Part shown: piece after piece, positions 22,896-32,695 of the stretch
Layout: every line of letters starts with the position of its first letter
Numbering within the stretch: the first letter of the stretch is position 1
DNA from: Stomorhina lunata
Taxonomy: Eukaryota > Arthropoda > Insecta > Diptera > Rhiniidae
Length of the DNA: 64,000 bases
NCBI GenBank assembly: GCA_933228675.1
Contig: OW121740.1
Location: forward strand, 35,446,292 to 35,510,291
Direction of reading: 5' to 3'
Made by a program: the position numbers and the translations under genes
The notes under the pieces: model-generated
The model's input: only the letters and a program-made list of their open reading frames with translations
What the model was told of the DNA's origin: nothing
Databases searched by the model: none

Positions 22896-23393
22896 TGAGA
22901 TGTATTTAAAGTAAATTCTGAAAAGATTACCCACAATTTGATATATAATATTTTAATATATGTAAGATATAATGGCTTCACAATGTTCGAATGTCAGACC
23001 ACAAATTCATGCCATATGCAGTTTGTGTAGCTCCTGCAGGAAATACTGACATGAAATTATATATCATGTCTTTGTCTGGTATTTTAGATATCACTAAACC
23101 ACCAGACTCACTGTTCCGCAAATTGTCGAATATCGTATTTTAGGAAATTTTTATCGTTTGTAGGGTTTTCGTGATATTTCAGGTGTTTGTGGACCGATAT
23201 TTATCAAGTATATTTCCTTTACAATCTTCGAAATTCAGACCACTGATATAAGATATACGAGTATAAAGTGTATCCGTCTGCCGAAATCAGGTTTGTGAAG
23301 CTCCTCGGAAATACACCGAAATAAATTATATATCAGGTTTTAGGACGTACTCCCTTAATACACACTATTAAATTTCATTAAAATCGGTTCATA
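22896..23393. repeat. H2-type dispersed repeat, left part
   Basis: Phrases such as GATATTTCAGGTGTTTGTGG and GACCGATATTTATCAAG recur at 24,310-24,350, 24,505-24,530 and 24,690-24,720, so this is one diverged repeat with internal ~200-bp periodicity, interrupted by the element at 23394-24208. Confidence 0.5.
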
Positions 23394-24208
23394 CCCAGTA
23401 AGAAAAAAGGTTTATTCTCAAATTGAGGATGATTTGAAAATAAATGTTTTTTCAAAGGTCAAACGTTTGATACTGATTTGATACTGATTTAAGAATAATA
23501 GCGTTCTCAACAAAAAGGGGACTTTATTCTCAAATTGAGAAATGCCTTTATTCTCAAATCATTATAAAACCTCATTCTCAGAGGTTTTTCAAATGTGGAT
23601 ATCATCTACATGTGGAACATAAATAAAATGGCGTTGTATTTTTGATATTTTTGAGTTTGCTTATTTTGTTTTTGAAAACGGTGCATCATATTTAGATTAT
23701 TTTTCTTAAAATATAATTTTTTTATTGTTAGGTAAGAAAAATTTTAAGAAACAAAGAAAATTTACTTATGCATATGAATATTATTGAACTCTTAATCTTG
23801 ACATTTTTTAAGCAAGGTTTTATGGTCAAATATGGATCAATTTTAAAAAATCCGAATGAAATAAGGAATTTCTTTGAAATGCAATGCCATTCCATTAAAA
23901 TATCCTAAACATTTATTTTTTTAATGTTTGAAAAAAATTTGAAATAAGGTTTGATATCAAATTTATATAACACCATTTTTCAAATTATTCTCAAATCATC
24001 TTAGGGTTTGATAATGATTTGAGAATAACCTTTATTCTCAATTTGAGAAACTATCATTTTTCAAACGTTTATTCTCAAATTAACCCTCATTTGAAAATTA
24101 ATGTAAATCTCAAACATCTGTTTAGGTTTGAAAAAAGTTCGAAAAAAACGTTTGATATCAAATTTAAAAGTCATCATATTTCAAACGTTTGACACTGTTC
24201 TTACTGGG
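23394..24208. mobile_element. 815-bp MITE with TA target duplication
   Basis: The ends are CCCAGTAAGAA and its inverse TTCTTACTGGG, with TA on both sides (23392-23393, 24209-24210). The interior repeats TTTATTCTCAAATTGAG and CAAACGTTTGA in both orientations. No transposase. The TA duplication suggests mobilisation by a Tc1/mariner-type transposase, an inference from the ends only. Confidence 0.75.
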
Positions 24209-24985
24209 TAAGCACCTGAAAAATTGAAAAAAAAAAATCAATTAAAGTTTACTCAAAAATTTTGAATTTGGCAATTTGCAATACATCGATTTTACTATTT
24301 TAACCACATCTAAGGTGATTATTGACCAATATTCATGAAACTTAATAGCGTGCTTCGCGGAAGAATTTCCTAAAGTTTGATATATAATTTATGTAGGCCC
24401 ATTTTGCAGGAAAATTGTTTTTCTTATTTTTCGATTGTATTATTTAGACAAATGGGCACTTTCGGCAATTTGGGGATCATTAAATGTAGAGCATTGGCGA
24501 TATTTCAGGTGTTTATGGGCCGATTTTGATGAAATTTAACAGAGAACTTTGCGGAAGGATTTCCTTTAATATGATATATAATTTACGAAGGCTAGTCCAT
24601 CATGAGTATGGTTTTTCTTTTCTTTCTGAAATGTACTTTTCAATGAAAAATTTTATATGTCACACATAAATTTTGGTATTTTGGCGATATTTCAGGCGTT
24701 TTTCAACCGATTTTGATGAAATTTAATAGCGTGCTACGTAGGAAAATTTCATAAAATCTGATATATATAATTTATGTCGATACACTCTCTTCTTATGTCG
24801 ATACACTCTCTTCACAAATTTGATTTCAACAGACAGACAGACGGACAACGCTTAATCGATTCTCCTGCCGATTCTGAGTCGATCGGTATAAATTTTGTGG
24901 GGTCTGCGACAAATAATAAAAATATTACAAACTGAATGACAAACTTATAATACCTTTTCACCTATTGGTGAAGGGTATAAAAATA
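24209..24985. repeat. H2-type dispersed repeat, right part
   Basis: Continuation of 22896-23393 after the insertion. It ends with the H2 tail: AACAGACAGACAGACGGAC, then AATACCTTTTCACCTATTGGTGAAGGGTATA. Non-coding. Confidence 0.6.
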
Positions 24986-25719
24986 TCCACTTTTATTGCT
25001 AGAATTTGTAAGAATCTTTCCACAAACTTATTTCTTTCTATTCTATTCACTAATTTTCCCTAAGTTCAAAGAAAAGTCTCCAGTAGAATTTGATGTCATT
25101 TAAACATTTCTTTCCACCTGGTTTAAAGTTAATTGTCCCAGCAACAATTGCCCATATCAAATGTCTCTCGAAATTGTTAAGACGAAAAACAATAGAGAGG
25201 AGTAAGTTACAGGTAACAAAATTTAACGCCACCATCAGCACCAGCACCAGCACTACCTTAGTGAAGTTAAGCAGATTGATAAACTTAAAACTTAATTGTG
25301 TCTCTTTAAAATTGTTTCCATTTTATCTCATTACAGCATTAAATCCATTGTTCCCTGTCTTGTGTAGTTTTTCAAATGCAAACCTAATAAAACGCACCAT
25401 ACAAGAAGACCATTGACCGTACCGGAACATCGTACATACTTAAATGCAGTTAACCATTGTTGGAAGCCTATAGACAAAAGCCATTACACATGCTTGGCTA
25501 GAGGCAACAATTAACCAAAGATTTTTCCAAAAACAAAACAAACCAAACCAAAGGTATGAAGATAATTTGCTAAAAGGCTTAAATGTAAAAGTGACACCAA
25601 AGTGCTAACATCGTTTAAACTCCTCCAGAAGTGGCAAATAAAGAAAACATTAACGTTTAATTGAGTCAGTCCAAGTTAGTGTAGGGGCCATAGCAAACAG
25701 TTTAACGGTCATTAGAAGA
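24986..25719 (+). other. Upstream region / probable 5' UTR of the Not-class homeobox gene
   Basis: Higher-complexity sequence than the repeats upstream, leading to the start codon at 25720. It probably includes the promoter and 5' untranslated sequence. No TATA box or initiator could be fixed with confidence. The 108-codon plus frame at 25090 has no recognisable product. Confidence 0.4.
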
Positions 25720-28700
25720 ATGCTACAGAAATATCATCCTAATCCTTTGTCACATTTTCTGGCGCTACACAATTCACAGGCAACACATCATAATGTTGTT
25801 GATGCCCACACCTTGGCCTCTACCATACAATTCCAGCATCATCAACAGCAGCAGCAACAGCATCAACAAAACATATTAGCGAATCATCATCACCAACAAA
25901 ATCATTCCACAGCCATTGAATTGGCTGCACAACATTTGAACTCTCATAATTCAACATTAACAGCAACACAAAGAGATCATCATCACCATCAGCAGCAGCA
26001 GCAACATCAAACTCATTTGCTGCAGCAACATCTTCCTCAAAACCCACGTAATTTACAAAACCACCAACATTCTCAGCATCATCATCATCACAATCATGCC
26101 CAGCAATTAATTGAGGCAGCAGCAGTGGCAGCAACAGCGAATACAACCCTTGATGCTGGTAAATCTTTTACAATAGCCGCCATTTTGGGTTTACAAAAGA
26201 GTGCCATGGAGAATACAAGAAAGGAGTACAGCAACAATGTTATTAACCTATCATTAAACAACCACCTACACCAAAACCAACACCACCACCACCAACATCA
26301 GCAGCAGGCGCAACAACCCGATATTAACTCAAACTCACAACAACCACCCACCAACAACAACAACAACAGTACACCACCACCAACCTCTTTAGAGATTAAT
26401 GATGATGACGATGAGCCACATCATAAACATCAACCCTCACAAAATCGACGAGATTCTCTTAGCAGTAATAACAGTAACAACAACAACAACAATAATAACA
26501 ATAGAGATGTTAGCAACATGAATACAAACAAGTCGAATATTTGTCATAGTTTCTCAAACAATAACAACATTAGCAACTCGAACAGCAGCAACAACAACAA
26601 CATGAACACCACCAACAATTCTGTAAATAGTTTTAATTGTGATACAAATTCCCATCATACAACAGCCGTTTCTGCCGCCACCGTCTTAATGAATCGTTAT
26701 TTACCCTCAGCCATGGTAAATGTTCCAGCCGGCTCGAATACTGGCGTTGCCTCAACACCTTCTCTAGTCTCATTTGCCTCTAGTCCCGTCATGACCCACC
26801 AACAACATGTTCGAGCCAATAGTTTTGTTGCAGCAGCTGCTGCTGCAGCCGCGGCGGCTGCCGTAAATGGTGCTCCCTCGGCCTTGCAGAGTCTGCAACA
26901 ATTGCATCAGCAACATGCTCATCAGACAAGTTTGAGTTTTCAAAGGGATAAACTAAAGTCGGGTGAGTTTTGATTTATTAAAAAAATTAAATTTAGTTAA
27001 TTAGAGGTACGAAGTTCCAAGGCAAGTGGTCTGTAAAGTAGGCAGATTATTCTTAATATCCGATTTTCTAAATTTGTTACATCCGTTCTAGTTGAAAATT
27101 GGGAAATCGTAGAAAAAAGAGTTAGTGTCAGCTCAGAAATTTTCAAATTGAATTGAGAAATTTTCAATTGAAATTGAGAATTTTCAATTGAAATTTAGAA
27201 ATATTCAATTGTAATTGAGAATTTTCAATTGAAATTGAAAAATTTTGAATTGAAATTGAGACTTTTCAATTGAAATTGAGAAATATTCAATTGAAATTGA
27301 GAATTTTCAGTTGAAAATGAGAAATTTTTAATTGAAATTAGAAATTTTCAATTGAAATTGAAATTGAGAATTTTTCAATTGAAAATGAGAATTTTTCAAT
27401 TGAAATTGAGAAAATCCCAATTGGAAATGAGAAATATTCAATTGAAATTGAGAATTTTTAAATTGAAATTGAGAATTTTTCAATTGAAATTGAGATTGAC
27501 TTTTTTAATTGAAATTGAGAAATTTTCAATTGAAAATGAGAAATTTCCAATTTAAAATGAGAAATTTTCAATTGAAAATGAGAAATTTTCAATTGAAAAT
27601 GAGAAATTTTCAATTGAAAATGAGAAATTTTCAATGGAAATTTAGACATTTTCAATTGAAATTGAGAATTTTAGAATTGAAAATGAGGTTGAAATTTCTT
27701 GTGGGGTTTTCTCAATTTCAATTGAAAAATTCTCAATTTTAATTTAAAATTTCTCAATTTCAATTAAAAATTTCTCAATTTCAAGTGAAAATTTCTGATT
27801 TTTAATTGAAAATTTCTCATTTTAATTAAAAATCTCTCATTTTCAATTGAAAATTTCTCAATTTCAATTAAAAAATTCAACCTCATTTTCAATTGTGCTT
27901 TTCTCAATTTCAATTGAAAATTTCTTAATTTAAATTTAAAAATTCTCAATTTTAATTGAAAATTTCTCATTTTCAAATGGGCTTTTCTCAATTTCATGAG
28001 AAACTGAATGTTTCTCATTTCCAATTAGGGTTTTCTCAATTTTAATTGAAAATTTCTCATTTTTAATTGAAAATTCTCAATTTCAATTGAAAATTTCTCA
28101 ATTTCAAATGAAAATTCCCAATTTCAATTGAAAATTCTCAATTTCAATTGAAACTTTCTCATTTTAAATTGAAAATTCTCAATTTCAATTGAATATTCTC
28201 AATTTCAATTGAATATTTCTCAATTTCAATTGAATATTTCTCAATTTCAATTGAAAATTATGTAGTTTTGTAAAAATCTGATAACCGCATTACAAGTTAT
28301 AGACACATCAAATTGGGATGTTTTGAAAAAAAAACTTGTAAATAACAAACTTTGGATCGTCATAAAATCTTAACCAAAGCGATATTCAAAATTTTAAAGA
28401 ACTCCAAAAATTGTATGAGAAAATGTATATTCGCAAAAATCAAACAGTTTTTATTTTTTTGAAACCGACTTTCAACTCGAATAATTTTAACTCGAATAAT
28501 TTTAAGTTAAGTTATTGAGTCGTAAACATTGCCAATTTTTAATAAAAATATCCGAGACGTTCAACTTTGGGAGCCTGTATAATATAAACAAGGTTTTGGA
28601 GAACAAAACAAATAAATAGTAGGCAGAGTTGCCGTTTTTTTATAGTTTTAACTAAAATATGTAGTTATTTTTTCAACGTTTTAAAAAGAAAAAGTTTTCT

Positions 28701-31163
28701 ACTCCATTTTTTTAATATTTATATAAAAATTTTTTCGATACAAAAATTTTTTTATCAAAAATTTTTCTATAGAAATTTTTTTTATCAACAATTTTTCTAT
28801 AGAAATTTTTTTTTATAAAAAATTTTCTATATAAATAGGTATTTTTTTTTCAATGTGTAGTTCTAACGTTTTAAAATTAAAAAGTTTTCCACTCCATTTT
28901 TTTTATCTAAATTTTTTTTACAGAAAATTTTTTTATCAAAAATTTTTCTACAGAAGATTTGAAACTTTTTTGATATAAAAATATTTTTATCGAAAATTTT
29001 CAAAGAAAAATATTTTTATCAAAAAATTTACTATAAAATATAATTTTTATCGAACAATTTTCCAAAGAAAAATATTTTAATTAAAAATTTGTCTATAAAA
29101 AATAGTTTGGATGAAAAATATCTAAAAACTATAAAAACCTAAAATTGTTTAATATTAGAATTTATTTCTGTTTTGAAAAATATTCCCAATTTTTATAAAA
29201 ATATTCCCAATGTTTACAAAAAACAAGTATCGTGGCAACAATGTTCGAGATTATATTTCTTTGTTCTCTCGAACCATGTATTTTGTTGCTATAAATTGGG
29301 TTTTAATTTGTTTCTTGCCTAACAAACTCTGTTAACATCTTAAATTTTGCCCTTCCGGAGTCTTTTCTGTCTGTATTTTTCATCTAATATCCCCACTCGA
29401 ACGACAAGTCAATGTCTGAGTAGAACTCATGCAGCTTACGATTAGTTCTCAAAAGCCCACAAAATTTTCCGATGGAGATTTCTTCCGCTTTCTCAGGTAC
29501 ACATGTTTCGACGCCATATAAAAGCACAAGTATGTATGTGTATTGTAAAAATAGATTTTCCCCTCCGATAGAGGGCTCTGTCCTTCAGCTATTTATCAAA
29601 TTCTTATTATACCCTTTACCACCAATTTTTTTCTTAGAACCCGTTGGTATAATGGTTTGCCTTCGCATATTATCTAAATTAATAGGCCTTTCAATAACAT
29701 TACGACCGAGTCCGTTCTGTTTCATCCCCACAACTTATCTCTTCTTTCAGTCTTCTCAACAAAGTTTAACGATGTGCTAGTAATGGTATTACTGGTGCCT
29801 TAAGAAGTACTTTTTAGGGGACATTATTGTGTCCTTATTTTCCTTGGATTTATTCATAAAGGGAGTATCAACTAGAAGTCTGTTGAGGTGAGTCAGGTAT
29901 ATTTAAATATATCTAAATAAGACACGCCAGTGTACTGAACTTAACATGTCATCGCCACCTGTGACGGACTACGTAGTCAAGGAGTTGTTGATTAGGTTAG
30001 TAATAGAGGTCGTTATTCCCGATAGAATTCAATGGTAGGGTTGCACTTTGCACTTTCAGGACAACCCGATATTCACAGATAGTTCTTAAATGGATATCGG
30101 GACTGGTTGAGGTGTTTTTCTGCAAGAACAAAAAATCTTTGCCATGTGGAAAGCCACCAACTAAATAAAAACCATATAACTGAAAATAGTAAGGGGACTA
30201 TCTATGCCGATAGTCAGGCAACACTTACAGCCCCGCAAGGAAAAAGCATTACATCCAAATTAGTTAGGAAATGTAGATAGCTCTAATGGTCGTTATAACA
30301 TCGAAAGCAATGAAGCTGACGATGCAGCCTCAAGACAAGGCTCTAGTGTAAAATCCTATAGAATAGGGCTTTATGACCTAAATTAGATATAGACAGAACC
30401 AAGATTTTGATAGGACTAGGCTAAACAGGTGAAATGGAAGGATTTCAGACATTTGCAATCTGTGTACGGACGAAAACTTGCCCGAATCGCTTGAACATAT
30501 TCTCTGTCACTATCCTATTCTTCAGTACCAAAGCCATAATTTGCTAGGTGTTAGATTCACAAGGAACTTCAGGAATTTCAGCAGTGTAAACTGCTGGATT
30601 TATATTGCTTACTTTCTAACGTAAAACATGCTTATTACCTCTACAACTAATATTACTGTTATTTCTTTTAATCACTTAATAATAATTATAATTTTCACCT
30701 CCTTTTTATTTCAGATCATAACTCCAAGAAATCTTCACTTAAAAATAAACGAGTACGCACCATTTTCACCCCCGAACAACTCGAAAGACTCGAAGCCGAA
30801 TTTGAGCGTCAACAGTATATGGTGGGACCAGAACGTCTCTATTTAGCTCACACTCTCCAACTAACCGAAGCCCAAGTTAAAGTTTGGTTTCAAAATCGTC
30901 GCATTAAATGGCGAAAACATCACTTGGAAATCACCCAACAACGTCTGGCTCTGCTAAGACAAACACAAATTGCCGCGAATCCAAATGGCAGCGCGGAAAC
31001 CGATACCATAAATATCGATACCAATGACGAAGAATGTGACGATATTAAGCGCGAAGAATTAAGGGAACTTAGCGAAAGTCGTCAGGATACAGAATCGGAA
31101 CTATCGATTTGTAATGATTCTATGGATGCTGAGAGTCTTCTGGAAGGAGATGATGAAACATAA
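25720..31163 (+). CDS. Not: Not-class homeobox transcription factor (2 exons, 563 aa)
   Basis: Exons 25720-26962 and 30715-31163 join in frame (phase 1, donor GTGAGT, acceptor TTTCAG). Exon 1 encodes a long low-complexity N-terminus rich in His/Gln, Asn/Ser and a late Ala run. In it lies [11 protein letters not shown] (residues 148-158), an engrailed-homology-1 motif that in this family recruits the Groucho co-repressor. Exon 2 encodes a complete homeodomain (about residues 425-484) with [13 protein letters not shown] in helix 1, the Not-class signature QQYMVG, and [14 protein letters not shown] in helix 3 (Gln50, Asn51). An acidic tail follows. The family comprises nuclear DNA-binding repressors; the probable Drosophila counterpart is CG18599 (from memory). 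The ATG at 25720 is the first in the open frame. The 3752-bp intron is full of repeats. Exon structure is secure; the number of additional upstream non-coding exons is unknown. Confidence 0.92.
27137..28258. repeat. Head-to-head inverted ~21-bp tandem array in the Not intron
   Basis: 27137-27690 is built of ~21-bp units reading TTTTCAATTGAAATTGAGAA. From about 27703 to 28258 the units read TTCTCAATTTCAATTGAAAA, the reverse complement. The switch lies in the unique stretch TTTCTTGTGGGG (about 27694-27706). Transcripts of the intron could form a hairpin with arms of about 550 nt. Open frames here (repeated FQLKMRN) are artefacts of the repeat. Confidence 0.9.
28640..29115. repeat. A/T-rich tandem repeat of the ATAAAAATTTT family
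   Basis: Diverged units of the same family as 1-2884 (AAAAATTTTTCTATAGAAATTTTTTTTATC types), inside the Not intron. Very degenerate. The intron between 28,260 and 28,640 and between 29,115 and 29,900 holds nothing else I can name. Confidence 0.6.
29900..30600 (+). pseudogene. Non-LTR retrotransposon RNase H / 3' end remnant
   Basis: Broken plus-strand frames match the order of a retrotransposon RNase H domain: IFTDSS*MDIGTG near 30070, a patch resembling the DSQA box near 30210 ([10 protein letters not shown] in frame), then WxxxH-like and [11 protein letters not shown] near 30315, ending in a Cys/His tail ([20 protein letters not shown], 30448-30508). Many stops and frameshifts. It lies in the Not intron about 100 bp before the homeodomain exon. 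Confidence 0.65.
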
Positions 31164-31209
31164 AAAAAATTGTTGTTATTTTCTGATAGCTTAGGCGAAA
31201 GGTGTTGTA

Positions 31210-31246
31210 AATAAAACTGTTTAATTTAAGTTAATTATTTAATAAA
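31210..31246 (+). terminator. Probable poly(A) signals of the Not-class gene
   Basis: AATAAA at 31210-31215 and again at 31241-31246, 47 and 78 bp after the stop codon. Either could end the transcript; an adjacent A/T-rich stretch follows. Confidence 0.6.
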
Positions 31247-31480
31247 ATACATGTAAATAAATAGAAAGTATAAATTATAAAAATTTAAGAAATAAAATTA
31301 GATAACATGTTTAAATTATCTTTATGATAGTATTAAAAATTAAAGAAGAATACTTACGTCATTATCTCCGGCGATCTAAAAGTTTTTTGAACGCAGAGTT
31401 GACATTCAGAATTAAAAGATTATTTACATTCTTCAGGTAAGAAAGACCAATTGCATCGGGAGCGTGTTTGTTTCATATTT

Positions 31481-32506
31481 TTTCTAGTTCTAGTTCAGTT
31501 CTAGTTCAGTTCTAGTTCAGTTCTAGTTCAGTTCTAGTTCAGTTCTAGTTCAGTTCTAGTTCAGTTCTAGTTCAGTTCTAGTTCAGTTCTAGTTCAGTTC
31601 TAGTTCAGTTCTAGTTCAGTTCTAGTTCAGTTCTAGTTCAGTTCTAGTTCAGTTCTAGTTCAGTTCTAGTTCAGTTCTAGTTCAGTTCTAGTTCAGTTCT
31701 AGTTCAGTTCTAGTTCAGTTCTAGTTCAGTTCTAGTTCAGTTCTAGTTCAGTTCTAGTTCAGTTCTAGTTCAGTTCTAGTTCAGTTCTAGTTCAGTTCTA
31801 GTTCAGTTCTAGTTCAGTTCTAGTTCAGTTCTAGTTCAGTTCTAGTTCAGTTCTAGTTCAGTTCTAGTTCAGTTCTAGTTCAGTTCTAGTTCAGTTCTAG
31901 TTCAGTTCTAGTTCAGTTCTTGTTCAGTTCTAGTTCAGTTCTAGTTCAGTTCTAGTTCAGTTCTAGTTCAGTTCTAGTTCAGTTCTAGTTCAGTTCTAGT
32001 TCAGTTCTAGTTCAGTTCTAGTTCAGTTCTAGTTCAGTTCTAGTTCAGTTCTAGTTCAGTTCTAGTTCAGTTCTAGTTCAGTTCTAGTTCAGTTCTAGTT
32101 CAGTTCTAGTTCAGTTCTAGTTCAGTTCTAGTTCAGTTCTAGTTCAGTTCTAGTTCAGTTTTAGTTCAGTTCTAGTTCAGTTCTAGTTCAGTTCTAGTTC
32201 AGTTCTAGTTCAGTTCTAGTTCAGTTCTAGTTCTGTTCTAGTTCAGTTCTAGTTCAGTTCTAGTTCAGTTCTAGTTCAGTTCTAGTTCAGTTCTAGTTCA
32301 GTTCTAGTTCAGTTTTAGTTCAGTTCTAGTTCAGTTCTAGTTCAGTTTTAGTTCAGTTCTAGTTCAGTTCTAGTTCAGTTCTAGTTCAGTTCTAGTTCAG
32401 TTCTAGTTCAGTTCTAGTTCAGTTCTAGTTCAGTTCTAGTTCAGTTCTAGTTCAGTTCTAGTTCAGTTCTAGTTCAGTTCTAGTTCAGTTCTAGTTCTGT
32501 TCTGTT
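31481..32506. repeat. 11-bp minisatellite TTCTAGTTCAG, about 93 copies
   Basis: Over 1 kb of nearly perfect 11-bp units with only a handful of variants (TTCTTGTTCAG near 31917; TTTTAGTTCAG near 32159, 32313 and 32346; TTCTAGTTCTG near 32228 and at the end). It sits between the 3' ends of the convergent Not and ZFYVE26 genes, only ~40 bp beyond the likely ZFYVE26 poly(A) signal. Each unit carries AGTTCA, so the array is a run of AGTTCA direct repeats with 5-bp spacing. Every frame contains TAG. Degenerate relatives occur at 34,110-34,260. Confidence 0.97.
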
Positions 32507-32547
32507 TAAGTAAACTTTAAAATTTTCTTCTTGTATAAAATTGTATA

Positions 32548-32553
32548 TTTATT
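32548..32553 (-). terminator. Probable ZFYVE26 poly(A) signal
   Basis: AATAAA on the minus strand about 145 bp beyond the stop codon at 32696. Beyond it begins the 11-bp array. Confidence 0.5.
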
Positions 32554-32695
32554 TTAATAATATATTTTTTATCTAAGTGGGAAAATAAAGATTAAACAAT
32601 TAAAACAATTAAAGATATAACTTATATTAACGATAAACAAAATGACAATCAATTGCAATATTGTCCCCTTATCACACATCCATTTCCATTTTTCC

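Noticed and set aside
25820..26146. 108-codon minus-strand ORF opposite the homeobox gene
   Set aside because: Antisense shadow of the CAN/CAG-rich His/Gln coding sequence.
27352..28024. Overlapping open frames encoding repeated [14 protein letters not shown] peptides
   Set aside because: They are by-products of the 21-bp array, which is a multiple of three long and stop-poor. Frames exist on both strands and there is no start context or domain.
31481..32506. CRISPR-like array
   Set aside because: Eleven-bp units with no spacers in a eukaryotic genome; a plain minisatellite.
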